In this document: in pieces, positions 24,280 to 35,766 of the stretch
Position numbering within the stretch: position 1 is the first letter of the stretch
How the letters are laid out: the number at the start of each line of letters is the position of its first letter
NCBI RefSeq assembly: GCF_963678635.1
Contig: NC_087064.1
Span: 37,519,716 to 37,583,715 of the forward strand
Reading direction: 5' to 3'
Origin: Symsagittifera roscoffensis
Lineage: Eukaryota; Xenacoelomorpha; Acoela; Convolutidae
Length of the DNA: 64,000 nt
Notes under the pieces: model-generated
Database searches by the model: none
What the model was told of the DNA's origin: nothing
Seen by the model: the letters and a program-made list of their open reading frames with translations, nothing else
Program-made: the position numbers and the translations under genes

Positions 24280-24803
24280 CAAGACTGCTCGTATCAGGGC
24301 GAAGCCCTGAATGTTCCGACTGCCTTTTAAGGTTTATGGAGCAGTAATAACATTAAAAAATTCAATGAAAGTGAACAAAATAAAAAAAAAAATTTTTTTT
24401 TAAATGAAAATCATTCCCCCACACGCCATACAAAGTAGAAAAAGATAGATTTCGCTCCTTGTAACAAACCAATTATGGCAAATATGCTTCTTTTAACCAA
24501 TTTGGAACGATTTCTAAGACGGATTAACTCTCCGCTTACTCACGCGTTAATAGCGCGAAATATATCGCGCGTTAATTGTCCCAAATTGACCAAAATGGCA
24601 ATCTTTAAACCCCCGTAACTTTACAAAAAATGATCACAGGAGAAATACCTTTTCAATTTTGAGCTCAGGAAAACAATACCTTTCGAATGATGTAAAAAAA
24701 ATCCGTCAAAAATGGCTAGTTAAAAAGTCGAAATTTGTCTGAAGAAAAAAAAACCCACCCGAGCACAAATATTCCGTTACTTTCGTATCGAATGTCGGAA
24801 CAA
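24280..24803 (-). mobile_element. HINE-like (Helentron-type non-autonomous) element, 524 bp
   Basis: A good copy of the main short repeat of the window. Read on the minus strand it starts TTGTTCCGAC, has a polyT tract with CTTCAGAC, a central GCGCGA...TCGCGC hairpin (24,550-24,575), the landmark TATGGCGTGTGGGGG, then AGTCGGAACA, the end hairpin CAGGGC-TTC-GCCCTG (24,295-24,309) and finally GAGCAGTCTTGTT. The 5' and subterminal 3' GTTCCGACT/AGTCGGAAC pair form a short inverted repeat. No coding capacity. Confidence 0.75.
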
Positions 24804-25439
24804 CAACATTTGAATTAACTTTTCTGAGTTTCAAAATCTTTTTACATTTACATCTAGCGTGTATTCTTTGTGCCCTATGCAATAAAAAGGGAGAAGAATC
24901 CCAATAACTATGCACGACAAAGTGCAAATTGAAACTAAAAAATTATTTAAAAGTCACGTAGAAAAATTGGATAAGTGCACCAGCGATTGTTTCTTTGCAC
25001 TAATTGTGATCACGGTAAAAATGATTACTGTTTAAAACTTTCTAGATGCCAAACCCATAAAAAGACAAGCCACAAAACATGCAGCGAGCTCAGTTGAAAT
25101 TTTAGGACCAGTTTAATCGATTTTTTTTTTAAATGGATTCGAAAAAAGTGAAAATTTCATGAAAAAATTTAAATGTGACCAGAAGACAGTTACATTTGAA
25201 AATAATGAAGCTGCAATAGCAACTCTTTCAAAGTTAAATTGGACGAGTCAAAAAAACACTAAGGTTAAAGATTTTATCATAGCTGTGGATAACAAGGCTC
25301 TCACATCGGCTCCAAATGGAAACAATTTTAAAAAATAGTTCAATACAGACGGACCCGTTGGGTGGGCAGATTGTTACCATAGCAAATAGATTTTTTTTAC
25401 AACCCTGGAAATTATATGACAATAGTAGATTAATTATTC
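24804..25439. other. Non-coding stretch, nothing recognised
   Basis: AT-rich sequence without a supported gene or repeat boundary. Confidence 0.45.
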
Positions 25440-27830
25440 GAGAAACGGAGTGAAGGTCAATGGCCCTAAAAAAGCTTGAAAGTTTTCTTAGTGGAATGAG
25501 GATATGGCGGAAGAGAGGTGGAAAGGAAAAAGCCGAAAAGAACTCTTAATGGCTTTGAGGTGGAACATATCAAACAATCAAATAAATACGAACGACAATT
25601 AGAGGTAGAGTAATTGACAAAACCCTTGTGAGAACCAGAAAAATTATACAGGGCAGCCAAAAATTGTGAGAGCTCAAAAAATCCCAAAACGAGACCAAAA
25701 CAAAAACCAGTAAAGTGGGTTTCAACAAACGAAGAACAGAGCATAGCGGAAAATGGGCTCTTGTTTTCTGTCAAGTATCGGAGGCGAAGCAAGTCAATCA
25801 CCAAAAAAAAACAGGCTCAATTTAGGGGTAATGAGGGGAGATATTGGCATAGACAAACACTGCTGAAACAGTCGGATATTTAAGAACAAAGGTCGATCAA
25901 CATAAACGATGTAGACCTGGCTACAGAAAAAAACCAGGACGACGTTCTACATTCACGAAATTATTTGGTGGAGTCTAAATACCTGGGGCGTCATGAGGAC
26001 AAAAAAGGATTTGAAATAATGAGAACTCACACAAATCCACTGGGGATTTAGATGGTCGTCATAGATGATTGCAAACTAGTATAAAATTGTCTGGATTCAC
26101 CAGTGCAGTTGAGACTAGCGGTAATGATGTGGATTCACATAGGACATCAGGGCCAGGAAGCACTGTTGGGATTGTCGATTTATTTGAGGCAAGCAAATTG
26201 ACCTTGTAAAACTCACAAAAGAGTACCATACTTGTATCAGACATGACAATGAACATCTGGAGAGACCACTTTTGACCGAGAAGCAACAGAAAGATCCATC
26301 AATAACGGGAGAACTTTTAAAATGTGCGGAAAGGGATAAAAAGCAGGGAGACCAGCCCATTTTATAAACAGCAACTGTCAACAGCGTGAGTGAAGTTATT
26401 GAAAAATCTTCTGAAGGTGAACGCAAATTAAAACAAAAAAGACGGGTTCAGCCAAAATTACATACGACAAAAACATGCTGACAGGCCAAAAATTTAAAAA
26501 ATAAACTTTATACTCCTGGAAAAGGGCTCCATTGAGAACAAGGAAGAAGATACAAGTAAAACAGCAAAGAAGACCCTATTACAACAAGTCGACATAAGGA
26601 AAGCGTGAAACTACTCGCCAAACCCTTAGAACGAAAATAGCGTCTAAATCAGAGTCAACTATAAAGACAACTGGGGTATCTATATATCGGAAAAGAGGAG
26701 GCGAAAACTTTTTTTTAAAAAAAGCTGATTTTAAGACTGAGTGAGAGCTCCGCGACAGAGCCAAAAGTCAATTTACGGAAAAGGAGCGAATCAAGAGGAA
26801 ATGAGGAAAGCGACTCAGAGGACTAAACTTAGCAGCGCAGGCAGCAACAAGAGGCAGACTTGGGATTCTCGAATGAGTTGTTTCAGGTCAGCCCAACAAA
26901 CGTCAAATCATGCGAAATCAAAGATGGGGCAGTCTAAATTTGTCTACTAGGCGAGCAAAAACAAATACTATGAGACGAAAACCAGTTGGTTGCAAAACCT
27001 AAGAACAAGTACCATGGGAGAAATCAGTGAAAAAGCAGAAATCAGCGGCACAAAAAGCTGGTAGACACAAAATTGCACAATGAGTACAGAATTAATGCAA
27101 AAAAATAACGGCCATGACACAGAAGAGACAGCCAAAAAGGAAACTCTAACTAGATCAGCGCCCAAGAAAGTAGACTCTAACTCAAAACAGAAAAATTTAC
27201 GCAATATAGACAAAACGACTAAACCGGAGCATATCGTCAACGCGTTTTAGCATCAGGACCTGTCCCCAAAAGTGTGGGGGAACCTAGCGCACCAAGTACT
27301 TACCAGAAGAGAAAAAAGATTGAGAACGGAATTAGAGGAAAAACCATCCCTGCAGAAAGAGGCTTTCAAGTTTTATCCTTATCTTGAGGCTCAAATGATT
27401 CAAGTCAAGAAGATCCGAGAGTGAAAAGAAGCTCGATACAGACAAACAGCAAGTAACCAGCACAATTTGGCGGCCCAGTGATGAAGACTGTAAAAAACTT
27501 TGGCGGATAAGGAACTAGGAGGGCTTAGCGAAAACTGCGCTGGTAGGATAATTGGGACGGATAAGCCCATTGAGACAAGTTTTGGACTGCTAGAACGCAA
27601 TCGATTCATTAGAAAGTTGGGATCTGTCACGCTGTACGCCACCAGGATATGTCCTTGATATTAAAATTGGAGTGTGCAAACGGAAAAACTGAAAAAATAG
27701 AAGATGAGAACCAGTAATTTCCAAAAAACTCATACATAGTACAAAATGCCCTTCTTTTTTTAAGGTTAGTGAAGACGAAGTTTGATAAAACTTAGCCGAA
27801 AAAGTATGAATCACTGGTTGTTCTACTTCC
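25440..27830 (+). pseudogene. Coding-like but heavily broken region of unknown origin
   Basis: This ~2.4 kb stretch stands out from its surroundings: less AT-rich, purine-rich on the plus strand, and with protein-like plus-strand segments joined by stops and frame changes. Examples are a Lys/Glu-rich segment around 25,620-25,830, one around 27,110-27,420 (with PEHIVNAF and ELEEKPSLQKEAFKFYPYLEAQ), and one near 27,455-27,700. The minus-strand frames of 60-112 codons here look like shadows of this purine bias. I do not recognise the protein. It may be a dead transposable-element ORF or a processed host pseudogene. Confidence 0.35.
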
Positions 27831-28132
27831 TAAGTCCTACAGCATGTTAAGACAAACTTAATATGCTAAAGTTTGCGTTTCCGTCGAGGGAACACTCTTA
27901 ACACGAAGAACGAAATTCTAAAACCTAAAATATATCAAAAAATTTGAAATAGGTAGCTTCTCATCACATGTGATTGCATGGATTTCTGAAAATTACAAGT
28001 ACCTCTTTTGATCTTTTAAGTATCTGGTGCTTGTCGAGAGTTATGCTGCACAAATGGTACTCTAATTGAGCTCAAATTCATTCGCTACTCCTCACCCATT
28101 GAGCGCACACGGGAGTGGAATCAAAGATCAAA

Positions 28133-28664
28133 CAAGACTGCTCGTATCAGGGCGAGGCCCTGAATGTTCCGAATGCCTTTTAATGTTTATGGAGCAGTAT
28201 CAACATTAAAAAATTAAATTAAATAAAACAAAATGAAACAAATTTTTTCTAAAATTTGAAAATTTTCATGAAAATCATCCCCCCACACGCCATATAAAGT
28301 ACAAAAGGATAGATTTCGCTCCTTGCAACAAATCAATTACGGCATAGGATTTTCTTTCAACCAATTTGGAACGATTTCCAAGACGGATTAACTCTCCGCT
28401 TACGCGTTAATAGCGCGAAATATATCGCGCGTTAGTTGACCCAAATTGGCCAAAATGGCAATCTTTAAACTCTCACAATTTTACGAAAAATGATCACAGG
28501 TGCAATATCTTTTCAACTTTAAGCTCAGGACAACAATAGCTTTCGAATGATGTAAAAAAAATATCCGTCAAAAATGGCTAGTTAAAAAGTCGAAATTTGT
28601 CTGAAGAAAAAAAACCCACCCCGAGCACAAATATTCCGTTACTTTCGTATCGAAAGTCGGAACA
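28133..28664 (-). mobile_element. HINE-like element, 532 bp
   Basis: Close relative of the copy at 24,280, with all three hairpins: end hairpin CAGGGCGAGGCCCTG near 28,148, the central GCGCGA/TCGCGC pair near 28,409-28,435, and the ACTTTCG-TAT-CGAAAGT stem at 28,641-28,657. It is followed head to tail, after only two or three bases, by a second, older copy. Confidence 0.75.
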
Positions 28665-28666
28665 AA

Positions 28667-29155
28667 AAGACTGCTTGTATCAGGGCTAAGCTTGAATGTT
28701 CGGTCTGCAATTTAACTTCAAAATAAGAGTAACCGTTCCAAAATTTAAAGTTTATTTATAAAATTTTCAAAGTGCATCATCGCACCCCGCAAGGTAAAGT
28801 TCAAAGTGAGATGTTTCGCGCATAGTAAAGTTTCGAGCAGACTAAATAGCTTGCTTCAAAGGAATTTGGAGCGATTTATAAGACAGATTAAATTGGCGCT
28901 TATGCGTTAAAAGCACGAAAGAAATCGCGCGTTAATTGTCCCAAATTGGCGATCTTAAACCTACATGATTTTACAAAAATTAATCAGATTTCAAATAGTT
29001 TTTTAAGCTTGAGCTCAAGAAAACCATATTTTTATGAATAGTTTTTTCAAATAGTTTTGTTTAAAAAATTTTGTCAGCAATTGTTTGTAAAAGTCTGAAA
29101 AAAAACAACCCGAGCATAAATTTTTGGTCATTTTCATGGAATGTCATGGAGCAAA
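28667..29155 (-). mobile_element. HINE-like element, older tandem neighbour
   Basis: It starts AAGACTGCTTGTATCAGGGC, continues with the degenerate hairpin, TTCGGTCTGC, a CACCCCGCAAGG landmark near 28,785, the GCG boxes near 28,900-28,930, CCGAGCATAAAT near 29,111 and a mutated end near 29,153. Same orientation as the copy at 28,133, so the pair is a tandem array. Confidence 0.6.
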
Positions 29156-30670
29156 AATAATTAGTGCAAAATAGATTTTCATGATTACCATAATTCTCCA
29201 ATGACTCTCGACAGCCGAACAAAATTCTAAAAACTAGTGCTTAAGTTCTCAAAATTATAAACATCCGTTAAAAATTATGTATGAGAAAAAAAACATGCCT
29301 ATTTAAATAGCCCTTACTTTCTTTGTCAATTTAATTCATTTCAAAAACTCAGAGTAGTAACAGTTCTGCATAATAATCTAGTAAAAACACTTCAACAAAA
29401 AAAGGAATGAGACTGGGTTTCAAATTGAGTATTGATAGCCGATTTGGTTTATAATTCAAGCTGAAAATTTAGATGTAAGCTGCTTAATAAGTTTAATCTA
29501 ATCCTCTGATTAAAAATGTCTGAAAATTATTCATGTCATTGTTTTAAGACATCGGAGAAACTTTTTTTTGAAATTTTGAATAAAAATTTTAATTACTTTA
29601 AAAAAGGTTGAAAACCATAAGGGACTCAATCTCACTCAATCTCTAGAAAACAGCAAGGCCAAGGTTTTTTCCAAAATTCAGGAATTTTTTGTTCAACTTT
29701 TTTTAAAATTTTTGAAATTTTTTTGTTGTTTGTCAGATAAGGGTACAGAAAATTGTAATTAGACTGCAAAAAAAACTAAATAACTGAAAAAACGTAGTTA
29801 ATTATATTTATAAAACCTATTACAATAATTCTTTTTGGAACACATTTTTGTTCTTAATTATCAACTCATATCGGCCCTGACTTAATTTGAATGTTAAAAC
29901 ATTAAACTTTTTTTAAACAAAAAAAGAAAAGAAAGCTTGCCTTAACGTACCTGAAGTTGTAGTAAAAAATCTCAAGCTACTTCATTGTTGCTTCCACATC
30001 TTCGAAAAGTGGATGGAACATTAAGTATTCAAATTGAGTTGTATTATGTCTTAAAATGCAGCAAGAAAGAATACTTGAATTTAATTTCACCAATTGAATT
30101 AATCTACTTTATAAATGGAGTATGAAGATGAAAACAACTGATAATTTTAGCAGACAGGAAACCAGCTGATTTGAATTTATTTACGGGGCACGCACTACTT
30201 TTGAATTTCACTTCGAAATTTGATTGGACCATCTCTTATGCTGTTTCTTATAAAATGAAGACGCTCTTAACTTTAGACAATACGGCTCTTTTTTTTTGCT
30301 CAGATGAGAAATTCTGAGCAGTTTAGATGAATTCTATTCCCTTTTCTCCAAAATCAATATAAAACTATGAGCAGAGACGTGCGCTGGCTCAGCCGAGCAT
30401 GTTCGGCGGCTCAAAGCAAAAATTGTCGGCGGCGGCGGCTCAGCCGGTTGAAACCATCCTTGATCCTGGTTTTCTTATTTTTTAAAAACGGACTCTGAAA
30501 CATATTTATTAGTCATGTACGTCTTTTTTAATCAGCACATAATCTTCATGAACAAAAAGAGTGTTTGAAATTAGTAGCTGGTAGTTGTGATTGTATTTAC
30601 ACATAGTTAAAGAATTAGAACGTTGGCTAACTCCTTAGAATAATAGCTGACGCAATACAGTAGCTGGCTC
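29156..30670. other. Non-coding stretch with one GC-rich patch
   Basis: AT-rich, no supported gene. At 30,383-30,446 there is a GC-rich patch with GGCTCAGCCG, CGGCGGCTC and a short (CGG)n run, unlike the surroundings. Nothing else recognised. Confidence 0.45.
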
Positions 30671-31427
30671 CCCGGGTTGACCTCCATACACCGAAAATGC
30701 TTATCATACAACTCCATACAACAAAAATCATTATCATACAAATCCATACATCAAGTGTATGGAGGAAATGCTTGTCATATAATTTTCATACATTTTCGAA
30801 AAACAATAGAAAAAAATAAACCATTTCTGCGGCTTTTTGAGAACAGTTGAATAGACTGGTGACAAAAAAAACTGATTTAAAAAATTATTTTTTTTTGAAA
30901 AAAAAAAATGCTTTCCATACAATTTCCATGTATGGAATTTGTATGACTGGCATTTTTTCATGGCGACACAAAACTTTTTTCAAGTCATTTTGAAAAACTT
31001 TTTTCAACCGCAAATCAAATTTTGTACGCAAAAAAAATATTTTTCGAAAAAAAATTTTTTTGCATGCAAAATTTAATTTTTTGTGTGCATAACGTAGCCC
31101 TGGATACGATAATTTTGGCTTTGTTTTTCTTTTCACTTATTTTTTTCTTCAAAAACGCTGAAAATCCTTATTTCTTTTGAATGGCGTGTTTATGTATGCC
31201 TTGATCAATGTCTGATAATTTGAAAATTCAAAAATTTAAAAAAAATCATCACTGAAAATTTTGCCAAGTAGTTTTTCATGCATTGAAAGTATAAGACCAT
31301 CCAACCTTTGGTGCTTTGAGTAACCAAGGTCTTTGTCACTTGTGTTCGGTTGCAAACACAACCCAAAATTTTTCATAAAAAAAATTTAGAAACAACAAAC
31401 AACTTTTTGGTTTATGGAGAAAACACC
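30671..31427. mobile_element. Terminal-inverted-repeat element, left part, interrupted by an LTR retroelement
   Basis: It begins CCCGGGTTGACCTCCATA and matches 57,784-58,570 nearly throughout: the ATGCTTATCATACAA boxes, the TTCATACATTTTCGA box, GCGGCTTTTTGAGAA and the GTTTATGGAGAAAACACC stretch. At 31,428 the match stops and the 5' LTR of the next element starts with TG. The complete relative carries on for another ~140 bp to its second inverted repeat. The missing right end is not found after the LTR element. Confidence 0.8.
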
Positions 31428-32489
31428 TGTAGTATTGAGAAATACTACACAGACAAAAGACCATTGTCTTAATTGTTTATTTAACGACCCAATTCTAAAT
31501 TGGAGCGTGCCATTTAAATTAAAGCCTCTTTTCACTAAATCAGATATTGACTGATTTACTCTTATTAGGACTATAAAATCTTGTTTTGAAAATCCACTCC
31601 TTTTTAAATACTTGTCCAATTTTTCTCATTTTTTCATGCTCAATATTTTAAAAGGGCGGCGATTATTAATACGTCCCTTTTAACTTAACTTGAAACAAAC
31701 TGGATAAATTTTTAGCAGTCTTGCCGGCTGCACTGAAATTCTCCTTGCTTTGATTAAGCAGAGATGCACCTGCAATATGATGCATTAGAGAGAGTAATAT
31801 GAATTTTTAATCAGACAAACTGAAGGCTGCGGTTTTTATCAAAGGGGACTAATAAGTTAAATATATTTGATTTGAAAAAATCAAATAAAAACTAGTTGAA
31901 AATTCCCTTATTAGAAAGGGAGAACAAAGGAGCAGGTGAAACCTGAATAATTAAAGATTGAATCAGCCGCCGGTTTATGCTTACGAGCAAAAGGACTGGC
32001 CTGAAATCTTCAGTGTTTCATTTTGCTCAGTAAGCAGCAAGTTAGATATCTTCAGTTAGACCTTTTCAAAAAATAAATAATTTTTCTTTTCTGCATTTAC
32101 AGTAAAATTAAACTAGTCTTTTTTCACAAATAAAACAGAGAATAATTTCTCATTTCAAGTTCGATAAAACTATAAAACGAGATACTCAAGATAACCCCAT
32201 CTGAGGAAGTCTGGACTACAAGTACCCAAAGGACTACGGCAAGACGAAACTGACAACCAAACCAGAAGTGCCAAGTGGACAACATCAAGGCAACCCAAGA
32301 AATACTACTCAGTCATCGACCTTAGTAAGAAGATAAAATATTGATGAACAAAATAAGATTAACTCAACCTCCCCTCATAGGTATATTTCTTTAAGCTGTT
32401 CGATTCGCTTATATAATCTAATTACCCAGTGCTCTGTATTTAACCAACTAATTAATTCATACCTTTTCTAACTATTGTATCTACTCTAC
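31428..32489 (+). repeat. 5' LTR of the second retroelement
   Basis: It matches 43,407-44,475 over about 1.06 kb with roughly a dozen differences noticed by eye. It starts TGTAGTATTGA and interrupts the inverted-repeat element at 31,427, so the left border is firm. The right border is less sure: similarity to the 3' copy ends near 32,489, but the candidate primer-binding site is at 32,583, so the true LTR may extend about 90 bp further, with the 3' copy truncated. Confidence 0.85.
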
Positions 32490-32582
32490 TTTTTGTCAAG
32501 ACAATTTGACGATTTAAGGTGAGACTTATAACTTAGGATAAAATTACTAAGCATTCAACCAGCAATGAACGCTTAGTAAAAC

Positions 32583-32592
32583 TGGTGCGACC
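32583..32592 (+). promoter_or_regulatory. Candidate primer-binding site of the second retroelement
   Basis: TGGTGCGACC, identical to the motif at 17,763-17,772 of the first element. It begins with TGG and lies downstream of the 5' LTR. No CA dinucleotide immediately precedes it, which weakens the LTR end call. Confidence 0.45.
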
Positions 32593-34922
32593 GCAGCAGA
32601 GAACTACTCCTTAAGAAATTCCTTTTCCAACAAACTCGAAACAGCTTTTAAAATTCAAAAAATATATTATTATTAGGATCTGTGAGTATTTGTCAGATTA
32701 GTTTCCAACCTCAAAAAGCCAGAGACAATGGGCATCTTTCGATAGAAACACAATTTCATTGTCTTCTACTTGACAGATATTCCTAGTAGGGTTCTTGCGA
32801 AAGCATCCCCTGCGCTAGCAGTCGCCCACGATATTCCTCCATCTCGAGGTCTATTAGACGGCTTTCTAACTGACATTAGCTCATGAACTTAACTATTATC
32901 TATTATTATAATAATATACAAAATTTCTGAAAGAATCGTTCTCTGCCTAAGTCCGCTAGTAAGATATACCCGTTTTGTCCAGTAAAGCACTAAATTTTTG
33001 CCGAAACTTCAGTTTAAAGTTATCATCACTAAAATTAACGAAATTCTGTATTAAACTAAAGTGCTCAAAAACTTATTAAATATCTTCAATTATTTTTTCG
33101 AGGGGGTTAAGTGGTCATATGTGCAATCTAAGAGTACCCTAAATTGTATGATAAATTGAATTCTTCATCACATTATCTCAAACCATCCACGCTTGTTGCT
33201 ATTTATCCTAATCCTTCATCATTTCTCGAGGCTTATCCTCATTTTTTCTTAAGCTAATTTTAATTCTATTCACCTTAACATAACTTAAACCTAAATCATC
33301 CATCAGTAAAACTACCAATTACTGAAACTAAGGAAGAAAATAACAAAAACCACGAAGGAAGGAACGGATTTGGGTGTTTTTTAATAAATCATTAGTTTTT
33401 TTTGACACAGTTTAAATATACACCTAATTAACAATAAGATTACGCACTAAAACCAATCTTAAACGTTAACCACATAACACCAAACACCAAGTTTTAGTTT
33501 CAGCACAAAAATATCAGATTTCACAACAAAAACTAAGTTTAAAACACTGACACATCCACTTTATATTGATAAAATAGGTTTCATATGATAGCATAAGCAC
33601 TAAAAAATTGATTTTTACCAGCCAAAACTTTTGGTTTCAGTCTAGGTTTCAGTTATAGGGTCAAACGTTTCAGTTAAAATAAGTATAGTTTCCGGTCAAA
33701 ATTTTAAGTTTCTGTAAACGGATTCGGGTAAAACAGCAAAAGTTGAACTAGTCAAACCCAAATTTGGATATCATAAGTCAAAAACCTGGTCTTAAATGGT
33801 ACGTTTTTTTTGTTAGTTTCAGGTTTCAGAACACAAAAATTGAGTTTTTGGTCTCAAAATTGAGCTCCGAACGCCGAATTTTGACTTTCTAGAGAAAACT
33901 AACGGTGTTAAAACTCACCAAACCAATTTTAAAATTTGATTCCTAAGGCTGAAACGTACGTTTCAGAATTGGTGTTTTTGGTTTCAGAACCAAAAATCTT
34001 GCTTCCCAAGTAAAATTTTTGTGAAATATTGAAAGATAATAGGAATCCTTAATGCACTAACAAATTTTTGAACTCAAAAAATTTGTAGAAGGTGTTAGTT
34101 TGAGCCCTCAAACTTATAGTTTCAGAAAACTAAAATCGTCGAAATTTTCATTTTTTTGCAATTTTATTGCTGGAATAGAAACATATTAGAGAGACCAACC
34201 TAAATTTTCAATCATAAAACTCTAAAACCAATTGGTCAAACCATAGTTTCAGTTCTAGAAATCATAGTTTCAGCCCCAAAAACTTAGGTTTCCGCAAATA
34301 AAATTTTGATTTTGAAGTTGCAAACCTGTTCCAAATTCTAATTTACACTAGACCAGCTATCAAAAACCAACTTTCTATTTTCATGCATCGAGTTTGAGAG
34401 AGTTTAAGAGTTTTAGGTTTGAGATTTCAAAAACTAAGTTTAAGATATCAAAAGATTCGGTTTTCAGAATTTTTTTGCAAGATAAAGCATAAACTAGGTA
34501 TACTAAAGCTTCTAGACAATTTTAAGATTTAAAAAACTCAACTTCAGCTACCATAGTTTTAGGTTTCAGATTATCGTTTCAGTCAAAAATTTTTGTAAAA
34601 ATTTTAACAAAAAAATTAAGTAGTGAGCCAATAATAGCCCAAAAAGGCATATAGTTATATTGTTAATCATATCAAAAGCATCAATTAAACTTATCTTGAA
34701 GAAAGTTTCAGGTTTCAAATTAGGTTTCAGCGAATAAAAACTTGAAAAACTTAGAAAAAATTTTAGAAATTTTTTTTTTCAACTTTTTTTCTTTTCTTAT
34801 TTTATTATTAATAACCTTTGTTAATATTCATTATTTCCTAGGAGGTTTTCATTACTCTAAAACATACTAATCAAATAGTACAACTTAATTTAAGAAAAAG
34901 AAAACAAACATCGTAAAAATTA
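32593..34922 (+). other. Very long leader with a GTTTCAG-rich section
   Basis: More than 2 kb between primer-binding site and the first leader ORF, with no long frame. From about 33,490 to 34,740 the heptamer GTTTCAG or close variants recur about sixteen times at irregular spacing, always on the plus strand, usually followed by TTC, AAA or GGTTTCAG. It may be a degenerate satellite captured in the leader, a relic of short tandem duplication, or an RNA-level packaging or binding region. Confidence 0.55.
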
Positions 34923-35198
34923 ATGTCAACACATTTTAAAATTGACGTCAGTACAATAAATTTAAAACTCAAATTAGGAAATAAAGTCTCTAACATCATA
35001 TGGTATATCACTAACACAGTAAAAGATCATATTAGTATACTAGCAAAACACCCTAACGACGATAAACACGAATTATACGTCTTTTTTTGACGATACACTC
35101 CAGAAATTGACACAATTCTTCAGCAAATGAAAATACCAAATAATACAAATTATATACCGCAAGAACGATTAATTGCTTCACTCCTGATTGCTTTTTGA
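34923..35198 (+). pseudogene. Leader ORF copy 1 (92 codons, one internal stop)
   Basis: It starts at ATG and is open except for a TGA at 35,088-35,090. Its first ~45 residues are clearly related to the ORF at 35,388: shared NLKLKL, an IIWYITN box, then KD, I, IL and KHP. It has a mixed beta-rich look and a C-terminal ~35 residues with no counterpart. No family recognised. It lies between the long leader and gag of the second element, so it is probably an accessory leader protein or the relic of a duplicated Gag N-terminus. Confidence 0.5.
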
Positions 35199-35387
35199 TA
35201 TCATAATATACCTAAGCACAAAACTACTTGCATTTTAATCAATTTTCATTAAAAACACAAATTTTTCCTTAACAAAAATTAAAAACATAACAAGTTCATT
35301 CCAAATTCATTAGAAAAATTTAAATATACTTTATATTGTTTATCATTCCCTAAAATGATTTATGTCCCTAAAATGATGTAAAATACT

Positions 35388-35597
35388 ATGATCAACTTTT
35401 ATCAAGTAGATACAACAGCATTTAATTTAAAACTAAAATTAAAAAATAAATCCACAAAAATTATTTGGTATATCACCAATATCCAAAAAGATCAAATCAC
35501 AATTTTGTCCAAACACCCAACACTAAAATATTCGCGAATTAACCATTCTCTCCAGCAGCAATACCCCAGAGATAACTCCTATCTTAAAAAAGCTTAA
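35388..35597 (+). CDS. Leader ORF copy 2 (69 aa)
   Basis: ATG start, stop at 35,595-35,597, 170 bp upstream of gag. It is related to the ORF at 34,923 over residues 1-45 (NLKLKL..K, IIWYITN, KHP). The second half is Gln/Tyr-rich and differs. Two diverged copies that keep the same motifs suggest that the peptide was once under selection. Function unknown. Confidence 0.5.
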   Translation: MINFYQVDTTAFNLKLKLKNKSTKIIWYITNIQKDQITILSKHPTLKYSRINHSLQQQYPRDNSYLKKA

Positions 35598-35766
35598 ACA
35601 GCCCCATAGCACTATTGATCTATCTAACAAAAATTCGTATTCATTGAACCCAGCAAACTTCATTGTAACTTAAATACAATTATTTCAGTCCGTACAATTG
35701 ATCAGTACACAACACATCCAAACCCTTTATATATTGTTAACAAAACATTGAGTGAATTAAACAAAG

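Noticed and set aside
25466-27814. Cluster of minus-strand frames up to 112 aa
   Set aside because: They lie opposite a purine-rich, coding-like plus strand, have no motifs and do not join up; most likely shadows of the composition bias.
30734-31619. Minus-strand frames of 75-83 aa
   Set aside because: They cover the inverted-repeat element and LTR, are Lys/Phe-rich low complexity, and the LTR frame (31,386-31,619) simply recurs in the 3' LTR at 43,389.
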